Part shown: piece after piece, positions 33,799 through 42,750 of the stretch
Layout of the letters: each line of letters starts with the position of its first letter
How positions within the stretch are numbered: the stretch's first letter is position 1
Source of the DNA: Anderseniella sp039978075
GTDB lineage: Bacteria > Pseudomonadota > Alphaproteobacteria > Rhizobiales > Aestuariivirgaceae
Direction of reading: 5' to 3'
Assembly: GCA_039978075.1 (NCBI GenBank)
Contig: JBDWCA010000015.1
Location: 186,001 to 250,000 of the forward strand
Length of the DNA stretch: 64,000 nt
Translations under genes and position numbers: made by a program
The notes under the pieces: model-generated
Told to the model about the DNA's origin: nothing
What the model saw: only the letters and a program-made list of their open reading frames with translations
Databases searched by the model: none

Positions 33799-34922
33799 CC
33801 GATGACCCACGCAAGCCGAAGGCGTTTCGCCTGGAGCCGCAAGCACCCAACCGGGAAAACCCTTCCGGTCCGGCAACAAAGACTGATCAGCCGAAAGCCG
33901 AAGCCAGAAAACCCCGTGCCGCAAAGTCCAAGCCAAAAGGCAGACAGCCGCGCGCACTGGCAGCACCGGAAATCCAGTTTGAAGAGCCGTCGGATGATGC
34001 GCTTCTTCCAGCTATTGCCCGCGACCACACCATCGCAAAGCGATTCCGCTGGGGTGGCATCCTGGTGTCCGGCGCCCTCGGGCTGGCCGGTCTGTGGGCC
34101 GGTCTGGCCGCAACCCAGTTGATCGAAGACCTGTTTGCCCGCTCTCCTGCCCTCGGCTGGATCGGAACCGGGCTGCTGGCACTGGTGCTGATTGCAGCCC
34201 TTGCCATCATTTTGCGCGAGCTGTTCGGACTGTGGCGATTGAAAAGACTGGGCACCACTCAGGCCGACGCCACGCGCGCCATTTCCGCTGATGATGCGAA
34301 GGCCGCACAAGCCACCCTCACGGATCTGCATTCAATCTATGACGCCAGACCCGACATGCGCTGGGGACTTGCCCAGTTGAAGGAGCATTCGAGGGCGATT
34401 ATGGATCCCGCCGACCGCATCAAGCTGGCCGAACGCGACCTGATGAGACCACTGGATGAGGAGGCAAACCGGATCATTGCCCGTGCCGCACGCCGTGTCA
34501 GCGTGGTAACAGCGTTCGCACCTGCCGCCCTTGATATCGCGCTGGTCGGTGCGCAGAACCTGCGCATGATGCGGGAACTGGCAACACTTTATGGCGGCAG
34601 GCCCGGTACGCTGGGTACCATGCGTCTTGCAAAAATGGTCGCCGGGCATCTGGCTGTAACGGGAGGCCTTGCACTGTCTGACGGTGTTGTAAGCGCCGTC
34701 ATCGGCAAGGGACTGCTTGGTCGTCTTTCGGCACGTTTCGGTGAAGGCGCGGTCAACGGCATACTCACTGCCCGCATTGGCCTGGCTGCACTGGAGCTCT
34801 GCCGGCCATTGCCGTTCCTGACACAGCCCAGGCCCGGCCTGTCCGACTTCATGCGCGAGGTCGTGAATTTCGGCGGGGATGGCGAACAAGGAAATCAAGA
34901 CAAATCAGACAGGCCGGATTAA
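33795..34922 (+). CDS. ycjF: YcjF-family membrane protein, DUF697 / TIGR01620 (375 aa)
   Basis: An N-terminal basic, Pro-rich stretch (about 1-75) is followed by two membrane helices (ILVSGALGLAGLWAGLAATQ and LGWIGTGLLALVLIAALAII), then the DUF697 region with RRVSVVTAFAPAALDIALVG and MRLAKMVAGHLAVTGG. The start overlaps the ycjX stop by 4 bp. It partners YcjX. Downstream, lemA begins 30 bp later, so one transcript may include five membrane-related genes through 38474. Confidence 0.92.
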   Translation: MTDDPRKPKAFRLEPQAPNRENPSGPATKTDQPKAEARKPRAAKSKPKGRQPRALAAPEIQFEEPSDDALLPAIARDHTIAKRFRWGGILVSGALGLAGLWAGLAATQLIEDLFARSPALGWIGTGLLALVLIAALAIILRELFGLWRLKRLGTTQADATRAISADDAKAAQATLTDLHSIYDARPDMRWGLAQLKEHSRAIMDPADRIKLAERDLMRPLDEEANRIIARAARRVSVVTAFAPAALDIALVGAQNLRMMRELATLYGGRPGTLGTMRLAKMVAGHLAVTGGLALSDGVVSAVIGKGLLGRLSARFGEGAVNGILTARIGLAALELCRPLPFLTQPRPGLSDFMREVVNFGGDGEQGNQDKSDRPD

Positions 34923-34952
34923 ACTCGCCGGACTGCAGAGGGAGATCAATCC

Positions 34953-35510
34953 ATGACCACACTAGCTATTGTCGGCATCCTGGGTGCCATCGCATTCTAT
35001 GGCGTTGCCATTTACAACGGGCTGGTCAAGGCCACCCAGATGGTCAAGGAGGCCTGGAGCGGCATTGATGTGCAGCTCAAGCGCCGAACAGACCTGATCC
35101 CCAACATCGTTGAAAGCATCAAGGGCTATGCCGGCCATGAAAAGGACACGCTGCGAGAAGTGACCGAAATGCGCACCCGGGTTCAGGCGGTACCGGAAGG
35201 CGACATTGCCGGACGCGCGGTTGCAGAAGGCCTTCTGGGTCAGGCACTTGGCAAGCTGATGGCTGTGGCCGAAGCTTATCCGGACCTCAAGGCAAACGAG
35301 AATTTTCTGCAATTGCAGCAGACGCTGGACAAGATCGAAGGCGAGGTCCAGATGTCACGGCGCTATTACAACGGTGCTGCACGTGATCTGAACGTGAGGG
35401 TCGAAAGCTTCCCGTCGAACTTTGTCGCCAACTATTTCAAGTTCCAGACGGCGGAATTTTTCGAGATCGAGGACGCGACCGACCGCAATGTACCGGAAGT
35501 AAAGTTTTAG
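34953..35510 (+). CDS. lemA: LemA family protein (185 aa)
   Basis: An N-terminal membrane helix (about 3-22) followed by the LemA four-helix bundle: RRTDLIPNIVESIKGYAGHE and YPDLKANENFLQLQQTLDKI are the family signatures. The protein is periplasmic-facing and mostly helical. It is almost always followed by a DUF2207 or TPM-domain protein and often an M48 protease, exactly the order here. A GGAG-type RBS (GAGGGAG) precedes the ATG by about 11 nt. Confidence 0.95.
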   Translation: MTTLAIVGILGAIAFYGVAIYNGLVKATQMVKEAWSGIDVQLKRRTDLIPNIVESIKGYAGHEKDTLREVTEMRTRVQAVPEGDIAGRAVAEGLLGQALGKLMAVAEAYPDLKANENFLQLQQTLDKIEGEVQMSRRYYNGAARDLNVRVESFPSNFVANYFKFQTAEFFEIEDATDRNVPEVKF

Positions 35511-35541
35511 GGACGTCTGCAGGATGCAAGGAGTTACCGGC

Positions 35542-37470
35542 ATGACGCAGCGCCTGTTCTGCACTATATGCGCTCTGTTCGCGCTGTTCTGGATGGCCGT
35601 TTCCGCCCATTCAGCGGAAGAAATTCTAAACTTCAATTCGAAGGTCGAGGTTTCTCAGACCGGCAAATTGCGGGTGGTGGAAACCATTCGCGTGCGCGGC
35701 GAGAATTCCCAGATCAGAAGAGGCATCTATCGCGACTTTCCGTTGATGGTGGAAGACTCTGGCGGACGCGAACGCGAAGTCGGTTTCGAGGTTCTGTCAG
35801 TAACCCGCGACGGCAAGCCGGACAACTTCCGCATTGACAGGGCCGGCCGCGCGGCACGGGTCTATATCGGCGACAAGGACGTGTTCATCGGGGTCGGCGA
35901 ATTCACCTACAAGATAACCTATGAAACCGACCGCCAGATCAGGTTTTTTTCAGATTATGACGAACTGAACTGGAATGTCACCGGCAATTTCTGGGACTTT
36001 CCAATCCGTCAGGCGCGCGCCGAGATTGTGTTGCCACAAGGTGTCCGGGCAACCGACACCGCCTATTTCACCGGCCCCTTTGGCGCAACCGGAAGAGATG
36101 CGCGGTCGCTTACCGGTGATGGCGGAAATGTTGTTGAGTTTCAGACAACCGCTCCGCTCGCGCCCCGCGAAGGACTTACCGTTGCGATCAAGATGCCGAA
36201 GGGCAGCATTGCAGAACCCAGTCAAAGCCAGGAACTGGGCTGGTTCTGGCGCGATAACGCAGCCTTTCTCATGGGCTTCGTTGGCTTCATGGTGATTGGT
36301 TACTATTATTTCTGGGCATGGCAGCGGGTCGGCCGGGATCCGCCCGCCGGTGTGATGGTACCGCGCTGGGATGCACCGGACGGTATTTCGCCTGCCCAGG
36401 TGAACTACATCGAAAACAAGGGTCTGTCCGGTCACGATGCATTTTCGTCCGCCCTGCTCAACCTGGCTGTGAAAGGACTGGTCGCACTGGAAGACCTGGA
36501 TGGGGATGTTTCGATAAAGCCGACAGGGGCAACCTTGCGTCAACCGCTGCCTGTAGGCGAGGAGGCGGTTTTGCAGAAACTGGGCGGTGCCGGACAGGAA
36601 TTCCGCATCAACAAGTCGAACACCGCCGCGGTAAAGTCGATCACCAGGAAGTTCCGCTCGGCTCTGGATACCGAACACCGCAACAAATTCTTTGACCAGA
36701 ATCTGTCCTACGTATTTGTCGGCATCGGCATTTCGCTGCTGACATTGATCATGACAATAGTGTCTGCCGGTGGTGGCGCGAATTTTGTCATTCCCCTGAG
36801 CATTCTGATCGTCATTGCCACCGGAATTACCGTTGCCACCTTCAGCATAGGCCTGAAGGTATCACGGGCAAGCAATCTGGTAGGCAAGGTCGGGTCGGTA
36901 ATGAGGTGGTTCGTAGTTGGCTTTTTCGCCATGAACCTTTTTCCGCTGCTCGGCTCCCTTGCCGTTGATATGACCGTCAAACCGGTGATACTCGCCATCA
37001 TCGCCGGTGTCTTCATGATCAATATCCTGTTTTTCTTCCTGCTCGGTGCGCCGACCCCGCTCGGGCGTCATCTGATGGACGGCATTGAGGGTCTGAAAAC
37101 CTATATAAACCTGGCAGAAAAGGATCGCATGAACCTTGCCGGCGCTCCGGCAATGTCGCCGCAGCACTTCGAGACCATGCTGCCTTATGCCGTCGCGCTG
37201 GGGTTGGAAAAACCCTGGTCGAATGCATTTCAGGCCTGGCTTGCCTCTGCTGCTGGTGCAGCCGCTGCTGCCACCTACTCCCCGAACTGGTATCACGGCG
37301 GCAACTTTTCATCTGGCAGCATCGGTAAGACCATGTCCGGGCTGCCAGCGTCCATTGGAAAGTCGATGACCAATGCAATGCCGGCGCCCAAATCATCGTC
37401 TTCGGGTTTTTCCGGTGGCGGTGGATCTTCTGGCGGCGGTGGCGGCGGCGGCGGTGGCGGTGGCTGGTAA
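35542..37470 (+). CDS. DUF2207 domain membrane protein with Gly-rich tail (642 aa)
   Basis: Signal peptide (TQRLFCTICALFALFWMAVSAHS), a DUF2207 beta domain (about 25-225; KLRVVETIRVRGENSQIRRG and FTYKITYETDRQIRFF), a membrane helix near 240-260, a conserved cytoplasmic block, and two or three further helices (about 390-500). The end is low complexity: SSSGFSGGGGSS followed by a long Gly run and final Trp, a feature of this family. The ATG at 35542 is chosen because AAGGAG lies 8 nt upstream; another ATG is at 35524. It is co-transcribed with lemA (31 bp) and the M48 gene. Confidence 0.88.
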   Translation: MTQRLFCTICALFALFWMAVSAHSAEEILNFNSKVEVSQTGKLRVVETIRVRGENSQIRRGIYRDFPLMVEDSGGREREVGFEVLSVTRDGKPDNFRIDRAGRAARVYIGDKDVFIGVGEFTYKITYETDRQIRFFSDYDELNWNVTGNFWDFPIRQARAEIVLPQGVRATDTAYFTGPFGATGRDARSLTGDGGNVVEFQTTAPLAPREGLTVAIKMPKGSIAEPSQSQELGWFWRDNAAFLMGFVGFMVIGYYYFWAWQRVGRDPPAGVMVPRWDAPDGISPAQVNYIENKGLSGHDAFSSALLNLAVKGLVALEDLDGDVSIKPTGATLRQPLPVGEEAVLQKLGGAGQEFRINKSNTAAVKSITRKFRSALDTEHRNKFFDQNLSYVFVGIGISLLTLIMTIVSAGGGANFVIPLSILIVIATGITVATFSIGLKVSRASNLVGKVGSVMRWFVVGFFAMNLFPLLGSLAVDMTVKPVILAIIAGVFMINILFFFLLGAPTPLGRHLMDGIEGLKTYINLAEKDRMNLAGAPAMSPQHFETMLPYAVALGLEKPWSNAFQAWLASAAGAAAAATYSPNWYHGGNFSSGSIGKTMSGLPASIGKSMTNAMPAPKSSSSGFSGGGGSSGGGGGGGGGGGW

Positions 37471-37499
37471 ACCGTCGAGCGACTCCCTAAATTCAGCAC

Positions 37500-38474
37500 A
37501 TGAATTCATCTCTCCAGCCCCTGAACTCTGATGCCCAGAACGCTCATCAATGGCAAAACACGCTGCATACCTGGCTGATGATCGCCGGTTCTGCGCTGCT
37601 TATGGGATTGATTGCCTACAGCGCATTTGGCGCAACCGGTGTTGCATGGGCCGTCATACTGACTGCCATCGGGCTTTGGCAGGCGGTCCGCGTGTCGCCG
37701 AAAATGGTCCTGAAACTTTACAAGGCGCGTGCCTTGACGGAAGAAGAAGTGCCTCAGCTGCACCAGTTGATGCGCGAACTGACAAAGCGCGCGGACCTGC
37801 CTGCCATACCGCAGCTTTACTATGTACCATCCCGGATGATGAACGCTTTTGCGGTCGGCAAATTACATGATTCCGCGGTTGCCGTAACCGATGGCCTGAT
37901 CCGCAACCTGACACTCAGACAACTGGCCGGTGTACTGGCACACGAGATAAGCCACATCCGCAATGAGGATCTGACAGTGATGGCGTTGGGTGATGTTCTG
38001 TCACGGCTCACCGGCACCCTGGCGACCGTCGGCTTGCTGTTCGGAATCCCGATGGCTTTCCTGACCAATGGTGGTGTGGTGCCCTGGGTGACAATTGCTG
38101 TGCTGGTCGCCGCCCCAACGGTGGGTGGACTGTTGCAGCTCGCTTTGTCGCGCACCCGGGAGTATGACGCCGACCTTGATGCAGCAGGCCTGACCGGAGA
38201 CCCGGAGGGTCTTGCAACTGCGTTGCTGACGCTCGAACAAAAACAGGGCGGCATGTGGGAGAAGCTGGTATTGCCCGGCTCGCGATCGCCGGAACCCTCA
38301 CTGTTGCGAAGCCATCCCAAAACGCCTGATCGGGTAAGGCGGTTGCTGTCGTTGCGCACCGGCACCCCGCCCATCATAAGCCGGCCGGACAATCCGCTGC
38401 ACCCAGCAGTGTCAATTGTTCCGCCGGTGCGCCGTCCGCGTATCAATGTCAGTCGCATGGGCTTGTGGTATTGA
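37500..38474 (+). CDS. M48 family zinc metalloprotease, HtpX-like (324 aa)
   Basis: Two N-terminal helices (about 25-60), then the zinc motif HEISH (His148, Glu149, His152) and the third ligand Glu in SRTREYDADLDAAG, with two further helices (about 170-215) between. This is the HtpX/M48 arrangement for quality control of inner-membrane proteins, and it is the third member of the lemA-DUF2207-M48 set. The C-terminal tail (about 295-324) is Arg/Pro-rich. Its last 26 bp overlap the 3' end of the convergent AraC gene. Confidence 0.9.
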   Translation: MNSSLQPLNSDAQNAHQWQNTLHTWLMIAGSALLMGLIAYSAFGATGVAWAVILTAIGLWQAVRVSPKMVLKLYKARALTEEEVPQLHQLMRELTKRADLPAIPQLYYVPSRMMNAFAVGKLHDSAVAVTDGLIRNLTLRQLAGVLAHEISHIRNEDLTVMALGDVLSRLTGTLATVGLLFGIPMAFLTNGGVVPWVTIAVLVAAPTVGGLLQLALSRTREYDADLDAAGLTGDPEGLATALLTLEQKQGGMWEKLVLPGSRSPEPSLLRSHPKTPDRVRRLLSLRTGTPPIISRPDNPLHPAVSIVPPVRRPRINVSRMGLWY

Positions 38475-39489
38475 ATGGCCACAGCTGCCTTTGATACTCA
38501 CGTGGCGACATCCCGGTCCATCTGGAGAATGCGCGGCTGAAATGAGCCGCATCTGCATAGCCAAGCTGGAATGCAACTTGCGTAATGCTCTTGTCTTCTC
38601 CAGCCAGCAAGGTTGTTGCCCTGCTTCTCAACTGATCCGCCAGTAGACGTGAAAACGTCGTACCATGATCACTGATCTTGCGCTGAAGCGTTCGACGCGT
38701 CACTCCCATCTTCGAGGCAATCCAGTCGATCTTGGGGTAGCCATCAAGCATGGCGACAGACACCAGTGCGGTTATCGCCTCGAATTCATCGTGTTCAGGT
38801 GGAATTTTCTCCGACGCCGGTTCATTTCGGTTTGTCACGAATGTGCCCGTCCGGCAGCTTGCGTTGCCAACGTTGAGCAGGCTGGCATCAAACTCAATCG
38901 ACGACACCCGGTTTCCTGCAAGAACGGGTGCTGCAAAGATATTCTCCAGTGCAGCTGCCTGGTTGCTTCCTGTTCCGGTCACCCGGATCAGATCGGGGGT
39001 CCAGCCTCGACCGGCAAAACATCGTACAACATCGATGAGATAACTGACCCCCAGCAACTCATTCTGAAAACGCCCCTCATAACCGCGATCATGAAACTCG
39101 ATGAACCAGCGTGCGACACCATGCTGCTGAGTAAGTGTCAGGGTTGTGCCGGTCTGCAAGTACAGGTTGAGACCACGGTTGGACCTGTCGATTGCATCCA
39201 ACAGGGTGTGAGCCCGGCTGACCCAGCGGCCGAAGGCACTGAGATTCTCGATCCTGACCAGGCGCCCAAGCCGGGCACCCAGGAATGGATCGGCAATTTC
39301 CCGGCCCGCGCTGCGCAGCACCCGAAACTGCTCCTGTAGCGGAACCGCAAGATCCGGCGTTTCCAGAATACCGACCGGCATATCAACCCGCTCGAACACA
39401 CGGTTGATATTGCCGCCACGCCGCTCCACGAAGTCCGCTATCGGTCCCAGGGCACTTGCTCGGGTAAAGCCTCGTCGATTGTCCAACAC
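38449..39489 (-). CDS. AraC-family transcriptional regulator (346 aa)
   Basis: The N-terminal domain is of the arabinose-binding-like type used by OruR/ArgR-like activators (RASALGPIADFVERRGGN, about 10-190), and the C-terminal pair of HTH motifs reads WIASKMGVTRRTLQRKIS and SITQVAFQLGYADAAHFSRAFSRWTGMSPREY. I prefer a GTG at 39489 (GGAAAG upstream) because the ATG at 39558 lacks a ribosome site and would leave only 44 bp to the divergent cupin gene. It probably controls that gene and the decarboxylase. Its end overlaps the M48 gene by 26 bp. Confidence 0.85.
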   Translation of the reverse strand: MLDNRRGFTRASALGPIADFVERRGGNINRVFERVDMPVGILETPDLAVPLQEQFRVLRSAGREIADPFLGARLGRLVRIENLSAFGRWVSRAHTLLDAIDRSNRGLNLYLQTGTTLTLTQQHGVARWFIEFHDRGYEGRFQNELLGVSYLIDVVRCFAGRGWTPDLIRVTGTGSNQAAALENIFAAPVLAGNRVSSIEFDASLLNVGNASCRTGTFVTNRNEPASEKIPPEHDEFEAITALVSVAMLDGYPKIDWIASKMGVTRRTLQRKISDHGTTFSRLLADQLRSRATTLLAGEDKSITQVAFQLGYADAAHFSRAFSRWTGMSPREYQRQLWPFNTTSPCD

Positions 39490-39602
39490 GCTGTTCTTTC
39501 CGGACTGCCGCCCACAATTCGGGAAGTTTGTCACCAAATGGCAAGTTCCGAAAGACATATCGGGTTCAATTGGCCCGGGAGACCACTACAGGGAGGAAAG
39601 CC

Positions 39603-40058
39603 ATGACAAAAATCTGTTTCGATGACGGCAATATTCGCTGGTATCAGCTGGATGGGGTCGATCACGCATCGTATCACGTTTGCAGTGTCGACGTGGACAA
39701 CGCCATTGTCGATGTCCTGTTCAAGTTCGATGCCAATCAAAGAGTAATCCTTCACCGCCATCATGCTGACTATCGTACGTTTGTTGTGCAGGGCGAGCTT
39801 CGTCTGTACCGAGCCAATGGTGACCTGATAGAAACCCGTCCGGTCGGCAGTTACGTGGAAGGTCACGCAGGCGGAGAACCGCACACCGAAGGCGGCGGGG
39901 ATCAGGATGCGATTGTCTTTTTCAGCAATCGCGGCACCAGCGGCATGATCTATGAACTGCTGGATGGCGACATGAACACTGTCGCGACATTGGGTCTGCA
40001 GGACTTCAAGGCATTGATGGAAGCCCAGGAACCGGCTGTGCAGCCAAGCAAAAACTGA
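39603..40058 (+). CDS. Cupin-domain protein (151 aa)
   Basis: A single cupin barrel. Motif 1 is HRHHADYRTFVVQGELRLY with His ligands, and motif 2 is the GEPHTEGGGDQDAIVFF segment. GGGAGG lies 8 nt before the ATG. It is divergent from the AraC regulator and 174 bp upstream of the decarboxylase. Proteins of this size can be dioxygenases or ChrR-like sensors for small aromatic or keto compounds; which applies cannot be decided here. Confidence 0.78.
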   Translation: MTKICFDDGNIRWYQLDGVDHASYHVCSVDVDNAIVDVLFKFDANQRVILHRHHADYRTFVVQGELRLYRANGDLIETRPVGSYVEGHAGGEPHTEGGGDQDAIVFFSNRGTSGMIYELLDGDMNTVATLGLQDFKALMEAQEPAVQPSKN

Positions 40059-40232
40059 CCCGGATGGGCCGCTGGCAACTGTGCATCGCCCGCAAGCCGC
40101 ACAAGGCCCAACCATTAACCGCCCGTAGTGTGGCACTACCCTGTCTGATTGCTGTTGCCCGCACGCGTGCTTACCCGCATAGTTATGTCTCCCTCCCCCG
40201 GCGTTTTCGCCATTACCCCCGGAGACACAACA

Positions 40233-41867
40233 ATGAAACTCGCACACGCTTTGTTGCAGGCGTTGAAAGACTACGGTGCCGGTGAAATTTTCGGCATTCC
40301 CGGAGACTTCGCACTGCCGCTTTTCCGTCAGATAGAACGCCTCAACACTTTGCCGCTTTACACTCTCAGCCATGAACCTGCCGTCGGTTTTGCGGCAGAT
40401 GCGGCGGGTCGTTATCGCAGCACCATCGGGGTGGCCTGCGTCACCTATGGTGCCGGCGCACTGAACATGATCAATCCTGTGGCTACCGCCTACGCTGAAA
40501 AATCTCCGCTTGTGGTGATTTCAGGTGCGCCGGGTGCCGCAGAGCGCACAATGGGTCTCGGCCTGCATCATCAGGTCAAACACTTCGACAGCCAGATGCT
40601 GATCATGCGCGAAGTGACATGCGCCCAGTGTGTGCTTGATGACCCGGCAACCGCTGCGGCCGAGATCGCCCGGGTACTGACTGCCGCCAGACATTCATCG
40701 CGGCCTGTCTATATCGAGTTTCCCCGTGACATGGTGGAAGCGGATGTATCCGAGGTGCCGCCGTTCAGACCGCCGGCCAAAAATGTCGCAGCAGCAACCG
40801 AAGCAGCAAGGCAAACCCTGAAAATGCTGGAGGCCAAGAAACAGCCTGCCATATTGCTGGGTGTCGAAGTCCGCCGCTACGGCCTTGAAAGCAAGGTGGC
40901 AAAACTTGCAAAGAAACTTGGCATTCCGGTTCTGACTACCTTCATGGGCCGTGGTATCCTGGCTGAAACCGGCGCTCCGACCGCCGGTACCTATCTGGGC
41001 CTTGCAGGCGACGCCCCTACCCGCCGCCTTGTGGAACGTGCGGATGGCCTGCTGATGCTGGGTGTTATCCTGTGCGACACAAATTTTGGCGTTTCAAAGC
41101 GCCAGATCGACATGCGCGCAAGTGTTCATGCGTTTGACGGTGTTGTACATTTTGAACATCATTCCTATGCCGGGGTCATACTCGAAGCGTTTGTGGATGC
41201 GTTGCTGGCCGGTGCTGAAAAACTTGGCAATGCAAAACCTGTCACGGCCTCTTATCCGCGTGGCCTGAAATCTGCCGACCGCCCGATTCAGCCACAGGAC
41301 GTGGCAACCGCGGTCAATGATTACTTTGCAAACCATGGTGTGATGCCAATCGCGTCCGATATGGGTGATTGCCTGTTCACTGCCATGGACATCGAACACA
41401 CAGCCCTGTTGGCACCGGGTTACTATGCCACCATGGGCACCGGTATTCCCTTCGGCCTTGGCCTGCAGGCATCCAGCGGCAAGCGTCCGATGGTACTGGT
41501 TGGTGACGGCGCTTTCCAGATGACGGGATGGGAGCTTGGTAACTGTAAACGTCTCGGACTGACCCCTGTTGTGTTGCTGTTCAACAACTCCGCATGGGGC
41601 ATGCTGAAAGCATTTCAGAAAGATACCAGATACAATGATCTGGATGACTGGCACTTTGCTGAGCTCGCCGAAACCATGGGCGGCAAGGGAGTTCGCGTGT
41701 CGACGCCGACGCAACTGGCGGAGGCACTGGAGCAGGCCCATAAGGACGAGACCTGTTTTCAACTCATCGAAATCATGTTGCCGAGTGATGTGTTTTCCAG
41801 GACCCTGACCCGGTTTACCGACACCATATCGAAAAAATCCGCCCTTGCGGCCGAGGCGGAGGCTTGA
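40233..41867 (+). CDS. Thiamine-diphosphate decarboxylase, phenylpyruvate/indolepyruvate type (544 aa)
   Basis: A ThDP enzyme with N-terminal pyrimidine-binding domain (GIPGDFALPLF, catalytic Glu in SHEPAVGFAADAAGRY), a central domain, and the C-terminal diphosphate motif starting GDGAFQMTGWELGNCKRL and ending FNNSAWG. These are the features of the phenylpyruvate decarboxylase / IpdC group, which convert aromatic 2-oxo acids to aldehydes (in some species for indole-3-acetate). The ATG at 40233 has GGAG 8 nt upstream. Its end overlaps the DUF2585 start. Substrate range is predicted, not proven. Confidence 0.86.
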   Translation: MKLAHALLQALKDYGAGEIFGIPGDFALPLFRQIERLNTLPLYTLSHEPAVGFAADAAGRYRSTIGVACVTYGAGALNMINPVATAYAEKSPLVVISGAPGAAERTMGLGLHHQVKHFDSQMLIMREVTCAQCVLDDPATAAAEIARVLTAARHSSRPVYIEFPRDMVEADVSEVPPFRPPAKNVAAATEAARQTLKMLEAKKQPAILLGVEVRRYGLESKVAKLAKKLGIPVLTTFMGRGILAETGAPTAGTYLGLAGDAPTRRLVERADGLLMLGVILCDTNFGVSKRQIDMRASVHAFDGVVHFEHHSYAGVILEAFVDALLAGAEKLGNAKPVTASYPRGLKSADRPIQPQDVATAVNDYFANHGVMPIASDMGDCLFTAMDIEHTALLAPGYYATMGTGIPFGLGLQASSGKRPMVLVGDGAFQMTGWELGNCKRLGLTPVVLLFNNSAWGMLKAFQKDTRYNDLDDWHFAELAETMGGKGVRVSTPTQLAEALEQAHKDETCFQLIEIMLPSDVFSRTLTRFTDTISKKSALAAEAEA

Positions 41868-42421
41868 CTTTTCACCGTCACCATTGGGTCTTGCTCGTCC
41901 TGACGGCCCTTGTCATGGCGGCAAGCCTGATCAGCCTGGGCCGCAATCTCATCTGCCAGTGCGGATATGTGAAATTGTGGCATGGCGAGGTGATCTCGTC
42001 TGAGAATTCGCAACACCTTCTCGATTGGTACTCACCGTCTCACGTGCTGCACGGCCTGGTCTTCTATATGGCGCTGCATTTTCTTCTGCCCCGGTTGAAC
42101 ATCGGCTGGCGGCTTGTGCTGGCGGCCGTCGTCGAGGCGGCATGGGAAATCGTCGAGAACACCAGCTGGATCATCGACAAGTATCGCGAAGACACCATCG
42201 CGCTGGACTACTATGGCGACAGCGTTTTGAATTCGCTGTCCGACATGTCCATGATGGTCATCGGCTTCATTATAGCGTCGCGTGCACCGGTCTGGGTCTC
42301 GGTCTGTGTATTCATCGCCGCAGAATTGATCGTGGGATTGTTCATACGTGACGGTCTGCTGCTCAACGTTGTCATGTTGCTCTATCCACTCGACTGGATC
42401 AGACAATGGCAGGCAGGCTGA
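41864..42421 (+). CDS. DUF2585 (UPF0314) membrane protein (185 aa)
   Basis: Five to six hydrophobic segments with the family blocks SPSHVLHGLVFYMALHFLLP, EAAWEIVENTSWIIDKYRED and YYGDSVLNSLSDM. DUF2585 is largely limited to Rhizobiales, which supports the taxonomic placement. The start appears to be TTG at 41864, overlapping the TGA of the decarboxylase. Function is unknown. Confidence 0.88.
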   Translation: MTFHRHHWVLLVLTALVMAASLISLGRNLICQCGYVKLWHGEVISSENSQHLLDWYSPSHVLHGLVFYMALHFLLPRLNIGWRLVLAAVVEAAWEIVENTSWIIDKYREDTIALDYYGDSVLNSLSDMSMMVIGFIIASRAPVWVSVCVFIAAELIVGLFIRDGLLLNVVMLLYPLDWIRQWQAG

Positions 42422-42750
42422 AAATTTCGCGATGTGATCAATTGCACATCCCCCCGCTTTCGTGTCGCCTAGGTTCATCTCAACAACAAGGTGATGAACA
42501 AAAAACAAAGCGGTTTCCCCCACCCCCTGCAAACCGGGCGCCGTAAAACAAAAACAACATCACCCTCGAAAAGAAAACTGGGCTTTACGCCCATAAACGC
42601 CGGTACCGAAGGGCTCCCTCCCACCCAATGGTACCGGCGATTTCATTTCAAACGTTGCAATCAAGTGGTACCTGTCGCTAATTGCAGAGCTGATTTCCTG
42701 TGCTGCACAACCAGCCCTGCTCCCAAAACCTGACCTGGCAATTTGACCGG
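42422..42750. other. Intergenic region with a KpnI-centred inverted repeat
   Basis: 329 bp with no convincing gene. It holds a small GGGC/GCCC hairpin at 42580-42592 and a perfect 10-bp inverted repeat, CGCCGGTACC (42598-42607) and GGTACCGGCG (42630-42639), around a 22-nt loop. The dyad lies about 110 bp before the TupA-like gene and 177 bp after DUF2585. It could be an operator or a hairpin in the leader; a terminator is less likely because no U-tract follows. Confidence 0.55.

Noticed and set aside
42491..42733. An 80-codon plus-strand frame in the gap before the second TupA-like gene
   Set aside because: The product is basic and without domain pattern, it spans the 10-bp inverted repeat, and the start site is weak.
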